A DNA stretch of 64,000 nucleotides, taken from contig JAJGOT010000156.1 of assembly GCA_022457155.1 (NCBI GenBank), forward strand, positions 255,001 to 319,000, given 5' to 3'. Position 1 is the stretch's first letter, and each line of letters begins with the position of its first letter. The stretch is from Cladopsammia gracilis. Taxonomy: Eukaryota > Cnidaria > Anthozoa > Scleractinia > Dendrophylliidae. The notes beneath the pieces were generated by a model. It did no database searches. It was not told where the DNA came from and saw only the letters and a list, made by a program, of their open reading frames with translations. The translations under genes and the position numbers were made by a program. Shown piece after piece: positions 19,830 through 31,770 of the stretch.

Positions 19830-21440
19830 GGGCTTTTCAGAGATAAGTTACAAAATATACACGTCAAGTAATATGTAAAATAATCAACAATTCAATAAAA
19901 ATTATGACATATAACGATAAAAAAACTTTATGGTTGTATGATGATGTATATCAGGCTAAAAACATTTATGTCCAATTATATTAATTCAGTACTGCTACAT
20001 TCAATTGTCTAGAAATTCAATAAGTAAGTTTTTCTTTAACATTTTTTTGAATTCATTTACTGTCTTACATAACTTAAGTGGGGCGCTAAGAGAGTTCCAG
20101 ATTTTGACAGTCCTGTAATGAAAGGTTCTCTGTCCTGTTGCTGTTTTGAGGAGAGGGATCTAAAGTGTTTGAGAATTCCTGGTTGTGCGCGTTGAGATGT
20201 CAGATCGTTTTATGAATTGTTATGTTAAGCTCTGTGGTGCGCATCTGGTCATGCATTTGAAGGCCATGATGGTGTTTCGATAGTATAGTTGTTGCCGGAT
20301 AGGGAGCCATCGCAATTCTTTCAGAACTGGAGTAACATGGTCGTATTTCTTTGCTCCGCTGATTATGCGGCAGGCAAAGTTTTGTACTCTTTGGACTTTG
20401 TTTAAATTTGTTTCAGATGTGTTACTCCAAACATTGGAACTGTAAAAAAGCTTACTGAATACAAGAGCAAATTAGATACAGTGGATGTTGTATGGTCGTT
20501 GTATGTTAAGTTATAGTCCATTGTTACTCCTAGTTCTTTCACTGATTTAGTTGGTGATAGTTCTTTACCCAGTAAGGACACATGGAAGTGTTCAACCTTA
20601 CTGACCATCAGTCTGCTACTGAAGATGGTTAGTTCGGTTTTATCAGGATCGAGAAAGAGTTTATTATTGAAAGTCCAATGGCAAATTTTCTGAAGTTCTT
20701 CGTTCATTTAAGGGGTAATAAGATCGAAACTCCACGATTTTGTTCGTATTATATGAACTCGATCAACCATCGAGGTGCTGTACTTTGGAACATTGCATCC
20801 AGGTACCACAAAGGACGATTTTATTGAACAACTGGACTTCAATGCAACCTCGATTCAAACGCAAAGTAGGAATGTAACGGATTTTAAGTTTTACTAATGT
20901 GAACAATCGTGTATATAATTATTATTAATTTTAATGTATATAGAAACGTTTCTAATTTGTACCTAGAAACACGACCCCACAAGCAAGATTTTTGCTTTAA
21001 CTTATATCGTGCATAAATAAAAGATGTTGTTGATGTTGTTGTTCATTTTGCTTATAGCATATGGCTGATCTTTAAGGGTAAAGTCGAACAAAAGTTTGGT
21101 ATCGTCGACGTAGCTCTGTGCTGAGCAGTATTTGGGCACCGTGGGAAGATCGTTTGTGTATAGGCTGAATAAGAGAGGTCTTAATATGCTTCCTTGCGGT
21201 ACAATGCTGGTCACAGGTGGTCGTTCAGAGGTGGTTGTTTAAATTCTTACTACCTGGTAACGCGATAAGAGATAACTTTTGAACCATTGGATAGATGAAG
21301 AATAGAGCCCAGCATCCTTCAATTTCATGACCTGAGTGTTGTGCTCAATTCTGTCGCATGCTTTGCTCATATCTAGCAGTACTGCTGCAGTTAGGTTTTT
21401 CTTCTTGATGTTTTTAAGAATGTTGTCTGAGGCAGTAGTA
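19830..21440 (-). mobile_element. CR1/L2-type LINE fragment, minus strand
   Basis: Minus-strand translation gives consecutive reverse transcriptase pieces: AAVLLDMSKACDRIEHNTQV near 21330-21395, VPQGSILRPLLFSLYTNDLP near 21145-21210 and the catalytic SYVDDTKLLFDF near 21075-21120. Then come CHWTFNNKLFLDPDKTEL near 20640-20690 and a C-terminal part (YRTVKIWNSLSAPLKLCKTV) near 20060-20130. The 5' end is truncated and there are stops and frameshifts, so it is dead. A second LINE tail is inserted at 20710-21040. It lies in the intron before the NACHT exon of copy A. Confidence 0.75.
20710..21040 (+). mobile_element. LINE 3' end inserted in the other LINE
   Basis: A 331-bp insertion flanked by an 8-bp duplication GTTCATTT (20702-20709 and 21041-21048). 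It encodes the last residues of a LINE ORF2 on the + strand (SINHRGAVLWNIASRYHKDD), then a stop, a 3' UTR and an AATAAA-like signal with a GTTGAT-type tail. It is opposite in orientation to its host LINE. Confidence 0.7.
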
Positions 21441-21473
21441 ACTTAACTTACCGAGTAATAGATAAAAGTTGAA

Positions 21474-21545
21474 GTTGGCAGCATGTCCTAGTGGTCAGGG
21501 TGCTGCACTTGTCCCTGAGTTCTAAGTTCATCTCCTAGGACTATG
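21474..21545 (+). repeat. tRNA-like SINE fragment
   Basis: CCTAGTGGTCAGGGTGCTGC resembles a tRNA A box region, followed about 30 nt later by AGTTCATCTCC, a poor B-box match. Compare the better preserved 62380-62450 in the equivalent intron of copy B. Confidence 0.35.
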
Positions 21546-21659
21546 TTGATGTCCAAGTAGCTGACATTTTATTTAAATTGTTTATTTTCAATCAAGTTTT
21601 CTAATGTTTACTCTTACATTGTAATGATTTTGGTCACAAGTGGTATGTAATTGGTAAAT

Positions 21660-21850
21660 TCCAATTAAAGTCCAATTCTGTCTGTAATCATACTCGTAAT
21701 TAACAAATTTGACTCCTTCTATGCTGTCGTTTGATTCTGTTAATCACTCATATGATTACAGACCGAATTAAACTCCACTCAGTCTTTTTACCATTTTAAA
21801 GGATGTATTGCTGGTTGTGTGGCATCATCTTCTGTCACACAGCCAGCAAT
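21660..21850. repeat. Two adjacent inverted repeats
   Basis: GTCTGTAATCATACTCG...GTTAATCACTCATATGATTACAGAC forms one imperfect hairpin (about 21689-21767). TTGCTGGTTGTGTG and CACACAGCCAGCAA form another (about 21810-21850). They are probably MITE remnants. Confidence 0.45.
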
Positions 21851-22134
21851 ATATTCTTTGTACAGTTTCCGAAAGTTAAGTTAATTTCTCTTAGATTATT
21901 CCACACTTACTACTGAGTGTGATGTGATCTGATAAAGTCCATTTGTTAGCTTATTCTTTGATTTATGCTAATAAGGCAACATGTAAACAATTATATGAGC
22001 AAAGATTCCAAGGATTTCCTGTCAGTATACTGAATAAGGGCATATTGTCGCAGATTAACTCCAATAGCAGTGTGAAATCTCCATGTTCATGGCACATGTT
22101 AATGAATCATTACTTATTCTATTGTTTCCAGCAG

Positions 22135-25100
22135 ACACAGACATTTCAGTTGTTGTGAAGGTGCTCAAAGCTGAATACAATAGACGTGCTCAGTTGAGGC
22201 CGCTTCTTTGGGATAACACCATCCAGTTACCCCTAGAAAACGTCTACACAAGATTGAAAATTGTTTCAAGACGAAAAAAAGACATCAACGTAAAAGGTTT
22301 TAAGGTGAACTTGTTCGACAGCTTCAATAAGGCACTTCAAAAATATGATAACATGAACATGTTCCACAGCTTCAAGGCACTTCAAAAAGATGATGAGGTG
22401 AACATATTCGACATTAACAATGCTCCTGGAAAAGACGATGATGACAAGGATAGTGAAAAAGATGATAACGTGAACATGTTCAACATCTTCAAGGCTCTTG
22501 AAAAAGGTGAGGATGTCATGACACTAGTAGAGGGAAACCCAGGAATCGGTAAAACTACATTTTGCCTTAAACTTGCTTATGACTGGGCAAATGGAAAAAT
22601 TCCAACAGAGTTTTCATTTCCCAAATTCGAACTTGTGTTGCTGCTGAAATGTCGAGACATTGATGGAGATATAATGGAAACCATCAGTGAACAACTTCTG
22701 CCTAAAGATATAGAGGTGAAGACCAAAGAGAAACTTTTTGACTTCATAAAGGACATTCATAACCAGGAGAGAATTTTAATCATTTTGGATGGTTTGGATG
22801 AGCTTCCTGAAATATCACAACATCATGTGGATGAACTGCTTCACAGAAGAATTTTACCATTTTGCTATGTCTTGGCCACTTCCCGACAAGAACGAGGAAT
22901 TGAAGTGCGAAAGAAGTTCGCTTTTGACATTCATTTGGAGATCAAAGGATTTACAGAAAGAGATGCTTTTGAGTATATCAGAAAACACTTTGAAAATATT
23001 GGTCCAGGGCATTCTTTAAAGGGAGAGAGGCTCATAGGAGAGATTAAAGAAAACACCTTTTTACATGCCCTACGAAGTAATCCGCTAAATTTACTTCTCC
23101 TTTGTGTTATTTATGAGGACTATGAGGGGGAACTGCCAACTTCCCAGTCTATGCTTTACCAAGTCATTGTCCAATGCCTTTTAAGAAGGTATTGTGCAAA
23201 ACGCAATCTGGTGGCCCCCGAGGACAGCAAAGCTTTAGAGAAAAAATTTAAAAAGGACATCCTCGTACTGGGAAAGCTAGCTTGGACGTGCCTGCTAAAC
23301 GATCGCCATTGTTTTCGTGAAGACGAATTGAAAGAACTTGAAAGCAGAAACAAAAAACTGGTAGCTCGCGAAATAGGACTTCTTTACAAAGAAGAAAGTC
23401 TGAAGAGATTAAAGCCACAACACGAGTACTACTTTCTTCACAAGACCTTCCAAGAGCACCTGGCAGCGTCGTATGTTGCCCGCAAGTTACGAAGAAACCA
23501 ATTTAATTTATTTGAGCATTTGAGCTTTGAGGATGTGGTGGAAAAATATCGACAAGTGTTTCTTTTTGTGTCTGGTATACTGGGTGTGGAAGCAAGTATT
23601 CTATTCACACAGATTGGTGAGAAGCTTAAGAGATCAGGCTACTGGGATTGGAACTTATGCAGTGAGGAGGAAGCAAACTTCTTTACAGAAAGCTTCACTG
23701 AAAGTGGAAATGCTGAACAAATTGCAGATACTCTTTTTTCTTTTATACCTTTTCCACTGAAAATTACCATTGATTTGCCTTTTCCTGCCTCCCTTATTCC
23801 AGTTATGATGGCTTGCAAAAGCTTTTCAAATGTACAGAAGCCTGTTGCTCTTAAAGTAACTTATGATCGAGAAGAGGCAGACGATGAAATTTTCAACTTT
23901 GAAGACGTAGTAGATGTTATGGAATCCTGCTCGCAGCTGAGGACTGTTAGCCTTTCTGTCCCTGAGATGAATTCATTTCATGTTCACGATCTATTACAAG
24001 GGTTGTCTGCAAGCAGGTGTTTGTCAGAGTTTTCTCTTAAAGTGGATGACCCTATCCCTTGTGATGCGGCTGCTCTAATTGGCAATGAATTGGCAGCACA
24101 CCAAACCTTAACAAAAGTAACATTAGCATTGCCTGGAAAATGTGGCGAGGCTTGCTTCAATGCTTTTGAAAGTGGATTGTCTGCTGATACCTCACTGACA
24201 ACTATTAGACTCGAGTTTTATGACCCAATGAGTGATACAGCTATTAGGGCCTTAGTAAAGATTTTGTCAAGCAAATCATTGAAATCTCTGTCTCTCGTCA
24301 TTTATGGAGATATGCAGGATTCATTAGCCGCTGCTCTCAGGAAAGCACTAGTAGGACAGATTACCTTAAACTCTTTTGATCTACGTTTAAATGGAAACCT
24401 AAGTTTCTCTGGTGCTAATTTCCTAGAAAAAGGTCTGATAGAAAATAGTTCTTTGAATGATTTGAGAGTGTTTGTTCGTGGAGAGCTTCCTGGCAACTGG
24501 CAGTCGGTTGTGGAAAATCTTCGTTTGACAAAGAAAGCACTAGTTACCTGTACTTTTCATCCAAACACCTGGGTCAAAGTGGCAGACGATCAGATAGCTC
24601 ATTTTCGTCCTGCTGTGGTCGAGAAAGGATTGGTTACAAAACAGCACTTGACTGTAAACATTTGGGGTGAGCTGAGTTGTGAAGGAACAGAAGCTCTTTG
24701 TGAAGTCTTGGTACATTCCCTTCTGTCAAGTCTGACTTTAAACTTCCACGGAAAAATAACTTTCGCCGTTGCTGATTGCTTTGCAAAATGCCTAAAACCA
24801 CACAAGGCACTGTCCTCCCTGACGATTAATATTTGGGGTGAGATGACCATAGAGGGAAGCACTGTTCTTCAGGGACTATCAGATAACAGCAACCTAACTG
24901 TTCGGATAAAGGTGCATGACGTGCGTGTAGCTCCTGATGAATCGAACAATGTCCTTGATGTCTCAATCCGCAGTCCTGCATCATTGGCATCGCTCTTCTC
25001 TGAAGTCAAGAATACCAGGAAGGAAAAGCTCATTCTTACAATCAACAACCAAAGTGGTGCAATTAAAGGCTGGACACGCCATCTAGGGGATGCTTTGGCA

Positions 25101-26084
25101 GAAAACACATCACTGACTGCACTTGATCTTACAATCACCAACTACATGATGATTGCAGACTTGGGGAAAGGCCTTGGCGAGAATATGTTGCGAAGCACTT
25201 CACTGACGTCTTTTAGTCTGACAATCAACAACTACAGTGACAAGACGGAAGGCTGTGACTGCATCCTGGGTGACAGCTTGGCCAAAATGTCATCATTAAC
25301 TACGCTCAGTCTTGCAATAAACAATCATAGTGAAGAGAGTGGATTCGGAGGAAAAAGTCTGAGTTACAGCTTGATTCAAATCAAGTTATTATGTAAACTT
25401 CGTTTTGAATTCAATGATGGAGATATAAATGGATTCTGGAGTAAAGTTGTGCAAAACTGTTTGGAGCAAAACACTTCACTGAAAAAACTCTGTCTTACAG
25501 TCAACGGCGAGAGGGCTGACTTCAGCCTGGGTCGGTACACAGACAGTCTGGCGACGGCTACGTCATTAAATGAACTAACTCTGACAATTAACAGCATTGC
25601 TCTGGAAAACTGCTGGGGATTATTTTTCTTTAACGTTTTGTCAGAAAACGAGTCATTAACTACACTAACTGTGACAGTGAATGATTATCTGGTCTCGAGC
25701 TATGATGGTGACCTGGTAGCCGACCTAATTCAGAGTTTGGTGACAAACACCTCTATAACTACACTCACCCTGACAGTGAATAACTACAGCAATTGCCGTG
25801 CCAGGCACCGTTATTTACATATGTGTGATTATGTGACAGTAAATACACCACTAACTACAGTCAATCTGACAGTCAACAGCTGCAATGAAGCTACTGAAGA
25901 ATGGTTACCAGGCCTTTGCCACCTTTTCATAAAAAAGTTCCTGTTAACTACACTGAGATTGCAAGTTAACAACCAGTGTGCTAAAAGTGGAAGCCGCGTA
26001 TATGACTTTAGTAGACTTTTGGAAGAATGCAGATCGTTATCCTTACTTGACCTCACTGTAAGTTTTTATGGTAAGGAAAATTAG
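22135..26084 (+). CDS. NACHT-LRR exon of GT-NACHT-LRR receptor, copy A
   Basis: A single open exon of about 1316 codons. The acceptor is CCAGCAG, giving phase 1 continuity with the linker exon. Layout: an N-terminal helical segment (ISVVVKVLKAEYNRR...); a fourfold repeated VN(M/L)F..FKAL-type motif (22300-22505); then NACHT with Walker A GNPGIGKTT (22533-22559), Walker B ILIILDGLDELP (22773-22808), sensor ATSRQERG and NLR helical motifs (NPLNLLLLC, YFLHKTFQEHLAA). From about 23900 there are many LRRs of the SLTTLSLTINN kind to the C-terminus. NLRs of this type are cytosolic ATP-driven sensors of microbial or stress signals. The ORF runs on upstream into the intron to 22083, which is not used if spliced. 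The stop at 26082-26084 follows donor-like GTAAGT (26059) and GTAAGG (26071), so another 3' exon is possible. Confidence 0.88.
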
Positions 26085-26256
26085 TGCTAAAAGCTTAAAT
26101 TTAATGCAAAAGCAGTAATTGAAATTCCTGGGCTTCACACAGAAAAGTAAAACCATACACAGCGAAATGTAATCACAATAAAAAATGCGACTAAAAATGA
26201 AAAGGCAACAAAGTTCGCTAATCTGAAGGGGATTTGTCACGTTATTTTTCTCTTTG

Positions 26257-26619
26257 GGCCTGGTCGCACTTCAGTCAAAAACAAAAATTAGCCCATGCAA
26301 AATTTTCCAAAAATTTAAAACCGCAAATGGAAGTTCCAAAAATTTGAGGTCGCGCTGTCTGTCCATGCTGTCGAAAACATACGCATAATGACATGAAAAC
26401 AAAAAAAATTCCACAAAAAGGGTGTCTTTTGTTTCGTCGATTTTTTCATAATCTACCTACTCCACCCATACACTACGGCGTCTTTGAAGTTTAGCCGGAA
26501 TTTCCATTTTTTTTTCATATTTGCGAAACACCGGTCGCATTAGGAAACTTGATGTGATGCCAGATTTTTATCTTAAACAAAGACAAATTTGATCAAAATT
26601 TCCCTAGTGCGACCAGGCC
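26257..26619. mobile_element. MITE with 5-bp target duplication CTTTG
   Basis: TIRs GGCCTGGTCGCACT and AGTGCGACCAGGCC, flanked by CTTTG at 26252-26256 and 26620-26624. 363 bp, no coding region. It sits just past the last exon of copy A. Confidence 0.75.
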
Positions 26620-26698
26620 CTTTGTAGAACCTTGACGAGAGTTTCTTTAATTTTGAGCATCAGTCCTAATTATGAATTCAAATAAGATTCATCTGTAA

Positions 26699-26889
26699 AT
26701 AGGCCATTTGCACGATGACGTCATTTGACTACTACTACCAGAATCCTTCAGTTTTTTGTTTTGTAGTGCAAATTAGGGCTATTGTTATTAAAACCGCACT
26801 GGGATTACAAAATTTAAATAAGAAAGGAAAAACGAAATGAATTCTGGTAGTAGTAGTAGTCAAATGACGTCATCGTGCAAATGGCCTAT
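26699..26889. mobile_element. MITE with TIR containing TGACGTCA
   Basis: Near-perfect inverted ends of about 45 bp (ATAGGCCATTTGCACGATGA and its complement), including the palindrome TGACGTCA and a GTAGTAGTA run. About 190 bp. The flanking bases suggest a TA target. Confidence 0.75.
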
Positions 26890-27167
26890 TCATATAATAA
26901 CGGAGTCTCTGTGCAAGTTGTTTGGACATTTTATACAACATGGCCTAAGGGACGGACCATTATTTTTTTGACGGGGGGTGTTGGAAAATTTTCACATGCA
27001 AACATTTTTATCTCCTGTAAGTTAATGTTTAACTTACTGGAGTTTATGTGGGCTAACATGCATTCTTTATGCATTTTTGTTAGCAAAAAATGCGTTAGAT
27101 GCTATTAATAGACTTTTTAGTGAATTTGTGGGGACATTCCTGTTGCATTTTTGTTAGCACATTACTG

Positions 27168-27217
27168 TTCTATCTGTCATCAGTCCTACGTCACTACGGA
27201 GTACCATGAGACGCACG
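27168..27217 (+). repeat. Left inverted terminal repeat of DIRS-type element
   Basis: TTCTATCTGTCATCAGTCCT and on through CACTACGGAGTACCATGAGA are repeated in reverse orientation at 34885-34928. Inverted terminal repeats are typical of DIRS elements. Confidence 0.65.
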
Positions 27218-27392
27218 CACGCTAGCTTATTGAGCCATTGTACGCTCGCTTGCGGAGCCGAAACGACGGATACTTAATGTCGTGAGTATTTACAATCTGA
27301 ATAGAGATCACTAACTATTGGTTGCTACTTTTCGTTTTTCCCTTTAGCAATCTACATCCAAAAATTGTGCCGTAACCTCTTAATTGCTCATC

Positions 27393-28118
27393 ATGTCAGC
27401 TAAAAACGATAAACTTGAGGCTAGCCACCAAACTGGTGCGTCAGACAGCCAACCTGGCAATAATTCTCAACCTGAGATCACTCACCCTGCTGAGGCAGGT
27501 CGGTCCACAAGCCAACCTGGCGAAAACCTAGCGCAAACACTTTCAGAAATAAACGTAAATGTGGGCACAATGGCCTCCTTATTAAAAACGATTGCTGAGC
27601 GCCAAAACACACGGATCTCCTTGAGGGATCGAACTCTAATGAGGTCGAAGCGCCATCTCAAATCTCTCGAGGCTGACCTCATTGATGATAAAAATATTTG
27701 CGCCAAAATAAATCAAAGCTTCGCTAACATAGCGTCCAAATGGTAGGGCATCACCCTTCCCAACGATAAGCTCAAAGCACTACTGGCTAAACACGCCAAA
27801 CCTGAGAATTGCGCCGACATATCCACCGTAAGAGTCAACCCAGAAATTTGGGATCAAATGAATAATTATAAGCGCAAAGCCGACCCGTGAGTCATTTTAA
27901 AAGCAAGTGATCGATTAGTGGACCAGAAAGCGAACACAGGTAAAAAAACACTGGCCGCTAATATCGACGCCATTGTCCTAATAGGACACGCTGTCGGGGA
28001 GCTTCCCGCTTACGCCGAGAGCAGATTAAACCGGCCCTTAAAGCTGAATTTCATTCGCTTTGCACCCAGGCAAATGAGTCGGCCAGTCGTTCAGATTTGC
28101 TATTTGGGGCCGACTTAG
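27393..28118 (+). pseudogene. DIRS gag-like ORF with in-frame stops
   Basis: It opens MSAKNDKLEASHQTGASDSQ. The frame meets stops at 27744-27746 and 27888-27890 but continues with the same character (KPENCADISTVRVNPEIWDQ), a signature I associate with Gag-like ORFs of animal DIRS elements. No zinc finger is seen. Assignment rests on that stretch and on the neighbouring RT and recombinase pieces. Confidence 0.55.
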
Positions 28119-28649
28119 CCAAACAAGTGCGCGATGCTAAAGATACGAACAACCTTGGGAAAGCCATAGGCGCAGGCAAATCTGGCGCGACACGTTTTTC
28201 CCGCCCATACAATTCCCATTATGATAACAAGCACAGGGCACAAAAGAATTTTGGCAAACACTCCAGGCCTGGAGAGAGCAAGCCGTAATGTTAGGGAAGG
28301 ACCAGAAAAAACCACCTCCAAGAACCGAACTGAGAGGACATAATACAATCTCTGAAAAACATTAAAAAATCGGTACGTGACCTAAAGGAATATTTGGAGT
28401 CTAGATACACTAAATATAGGGCTGGTTGCATAACCAAGTCCATTAGCGCCTGGCGGCAGATTACCTCTGATAAGGAAATTCTGACATCTGTCAGAGGTGC
28501 AACTCTTGAGTTGGACACGAGGCCATTTAACACTACACGCCCACAATCTATTTTCCCCGGGCTATTTTCTCTGTTGAAGAATGTGCCATTGTTGACAATG
28601 AAGTAGCAAAACTACTATCTAGAAGTATTATTTAAACAACTGATCATGG

Positions 28650-28775
28650 TTCTTATGAAGTGTTTTTCCCCATCTTCATTAGACCTAAGAAAGACGGGGG
28701 CCACAGACTCATTCAAAATCTCAAGGGATTAAACCAATTTGTCACTTATCACCATTTTTAAAATGGAAAAGCTCC
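28650..28775 (+). pseudogene. DIRS reverse transcriptase fragment
   Basis: Reads FIRPKKDGGHRLIQNLKGLN and then a YHHF-K-ME segment (one frameshift), matching the conserved start of the DIRS/Ty3-type RT palm. After KMEKL the similarity ends abruptly at about 28778, marking an insertion or deletion point. Confidence 0.65.
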
Positions 28776-28933
28776 ATACTAGCGTAGTAAATAGACCTTA
28801 AGTAATCAAAGACCTCAAGTATACTTTAAATCACGTATGTTTACTTACATTGATAAGCGTTCATATTTAAAATTCTGAGTATACTTCAAGTGACAGAGCT
28901 GTCAATCAAATTACACGCCAAGTATATTCAAGC

Positions 28934-29281
28934 ATGTGCATGAGTGCGGCAAAGTTTACATCATGCAACCTCGAAAGCTCAAAATTGCTTTTCTTATTTG
29001 GCTTTTATTTTTTCCTGCTGCAACGACAGCGGGCTTTGCTACTTAACCAAGCTTTTCACTTTCTCGTTGTGGAAGAAGAATTTAGAATAAGACAAAGAAA
29101 TCGACGCCGGTTTATGTTGACGCTTTTCAGTCAAATGAGTCAAAACACGCAACGAAGAAGAAGAGCTTGGGTTTGGCCACGTCCACAAAACTGGTTCCGT
29201 AGTTTGTTGGCAAATCCAGCGCTAAATTTTCTTTGGAAAGAACATTTTAGAGTGACACGCGAAACTCCGTGGTCTAAGTAG
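28934..29281 (+). pseudogene. Harbinger-like transposase N-terminal fragment
   Basis: 115 codons. An Arg-rich stretch (RIRQRNRRRF) is followed by RRRRAWVWPRPQNWFRSLLA and FLWKEHFRVTRET, resembling the region that precedes the nuclease domain in PIF/Harbinger transposases (HARBI1-like): basic, W-rich, then F-R-V/M-T-R-E-T-F. The catalytic DDE part is absent; after 29281 the sequence is unrelated. It may come from the element whose ends lie at 26949 and 39957 or from a separate insertion. Recognition is from memory of the family pattern. Confidence 0.45.
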
Positions 29282-29372
29282 TCGTCATCGCGGTCCAACA
29301 CGCGAAAGTTGGCTCGAAAGTGACTGAAGTCGGGGTTGTCCGTTTTCTTTGTCGTTCGTGAAAGCAAGGCGT

Positions 29373-29398
29373 CAAGCAAGCAAGCAAGCAAGCAAGCA
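29373..29398 (+). repeat. CAAG microsatellite
   Basis: Six tandem CAAG units. Confidence 0.9.
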
Positions 29399-29516
29399 GA
29401 TCGAAATGATGTGCGTATCGTACAAGTCTTGCGTGTTCTGATATCCTATCGAAAAACGCATTTGATTGACATTCAATTTCCTGAAATTGTTTTGATAGTG
29501 CGTAAGTTCGCGGGTA

Positions 29517-29863
29517 GCAGAGGAGCCAAATTTAACCTAATACGCGTTCGATCTTAAGCTTAAAACGCACGCTGTGTCTTGCGTTATTCGATCTATTGTT
29601 TTCAAGTTTTTCCCCAAGCGGGACCCCAAGCGTAATCGGCGCTTTCCGGAAAGCGTAAGCTTTCCGAGCGAGGCACGAAGTGCCGAGAAGAAAAAGAGAC
29701 AGTCTCTCTTCTTGCTGCGTAACGATTTTGTGGCGCCCACAGTCAGCAATTTGCGGTTACCCAACGGAAAGCTCCGATTACGCTTGGGGTCCCGTTGGGG
29801 CGAAAAACAGACTCGTAAACAGATCGAGATCGAACGCGTAAAGGTCAAATTTGGCTCCTCTGC
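29517..29863. mobile_element. Foldback element, GCAGAGGAGCC ends
   Basis: The outer ends GCAGAGGAGCCAAATTT and AAATTTGGCTCCTCTGC are complementary. Inner arms also pair (GGGACCCCAAGCGTAATCGG with CCGATTACGCTTGGGGTCCC). About 347 bp. The antisense-overlapping ORFs through it are artefacts of the palindrome. Confidence 0.75.
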
Positions 29864-31770
29864 TCCCTGTGCGGAAGATTGCAAAAAGGAACTCCAGTGA
29901 AAGTACTGCTTCCAAGATACGTGTAGCTTTCATTTGAATGGTAAAACTTCGGGCTCGAAACTTTAGGACATCAAGAAAACTGAAAGTGATAATCGAGGTC
30001 AACGGGATGGGTTAACTTATCCACTCTCGCGCGCAGACATCACAATTGTCACGCGCTCGATTTTGGAAGCGATAATATTAAAAAGATAAAATTCTCGTTT
30101 CGTAAGAAGATAGCCAAGTAGTGAACAGTTAGGAAGATACAGGTATATTAAAGATTATTGCTCTTTATTTGAAGTGTTTTGAAAGGTTTAAAGAAACTAT
30201 TTAGTTGCCTTTCATGCATGGTCAGTTTGCGTTACAATATGTTGCTCCAGGATGCTGGAATTCTCGGCGCATAGTACAGTCAAACCTGTATATAACGGTC
30301 ACCCTTGGGAAATGACCAGGTGACAGTTATATACAGGGTGACCGCTGTATCTGGTTTCCTTTAAACTCGACTGGAAGTTAATGAGTAACGTTTTTATGAC
30401 AATAACAATATTAATTAACAGCAACGTCCAAAATAGGAAAAAGGCCCCTTAAATGTGCGTGGTTATAAAGCACAAATCATGCTCGTCACTAAAAGCATTT
30501 TAGCCCAGCTTTAGAATAGGTAGTAATTGCCTGACACATTTTTCTTTTAAGATCAAAATAAAGATATATTAAACAGGCATGTTGTTCTAAACGTCGTCAA
30601 TTCTTTGATTTTAGGAGGAATTTACGCTTTCCAGAGCCGTTTAGAATACAGCATTTAGTTGTATGCCGTTGTTTGTTTGCTAGCTCTTGGCATATTACAT
30701 TGGAATTTGTTTTGGCTCACTTTTAAGTAATGATTCGCATAAGAAGGAAAGTGCTAACGGCAATGCACGATGGAATGTCAACTTTTTTCATTGTTACAAC
30801 TAGTGATCTGATTGGTCAAGACTCAAAGACCGCTAAAATGTTAGGTTTCAAGGTGCATTTTGTTTGCTTTTTTAAAGGGTTCATGTAATTTGAGGAACTT
30901 CATCAAAGAAGCAAAATTATTCGCTATTGTCTTCTGCTATTTTGATTAGTTAAACACGAACATTTCCTAAAATTTATCTGACGCAAATGGATATTCTTTA
31001 TTTTTATACTGAAATATAATTATAAACCATTAGCCCCTCCCCTATTCTTGAAATCAAAGACATTCTATGTGAGAAAGAGTCAATGCCACAGAACAATGAA
31101 GTTTACTGTAGTTCTTATGTGGAGCGTTACTTAAAGTGTTGCAAGATCAGCAGTAGCCGCGTAAGTATAGGAATAAGTCGCTGCTTAGGAACAGTTCATT
31201 GCTCGGTCCTTAATGTGGGCGAAGATGAGCGCAAGTCTGCGGTTAGCATAACTTGCGAGATAGTGTTTCTTCATCACGGCTTAAAGAGTCTAAGATCCAA
31301 GTCTTTTGCGATAGTCATGGCCTATATTGGAATGATGGCATCTTGCAGATGAGCTGTTGAATAAGGCTTGTCACGTTTCGCTATTAGTTTGATCGGAATC
31401 CAATTTAGTGACCGTTATATATATCTATTTTATTGAAGTTTATTGATAAGTACAATACAATATACAATATTAACACACAATGAACAACGTTACAGAACTA
31501 TAACTAGTGTATCCAAAAGATAGTAATTGCTGCGGTAAATTTGTTGTAACAATGCTGTTTTATCGTCTCGCTGGTATTACAGAATTTTCTCTTTCGTTTT
31601 TTGAGGGGAAGCAAAGCAAATGTAACCGGGATGAATCGACGAAAATTCCAGCTAATAAGACTAATTTTGTTTTGTAATTCACGCATCAAGTTCCTGCAAT
31701 GTCTGTAGAATATTGTTGAGTAAAGGACGCGTTCACCTCGAGGAAGGTGTGAAAATGTAGGTTAATTACT

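Noticed and set aside
29574..29900. Two overlapping antisense ORFs of 108 and 115 codons
   Set aside because: Both run through a foldback palindrome, which produces mirrored ORFs; no domain.
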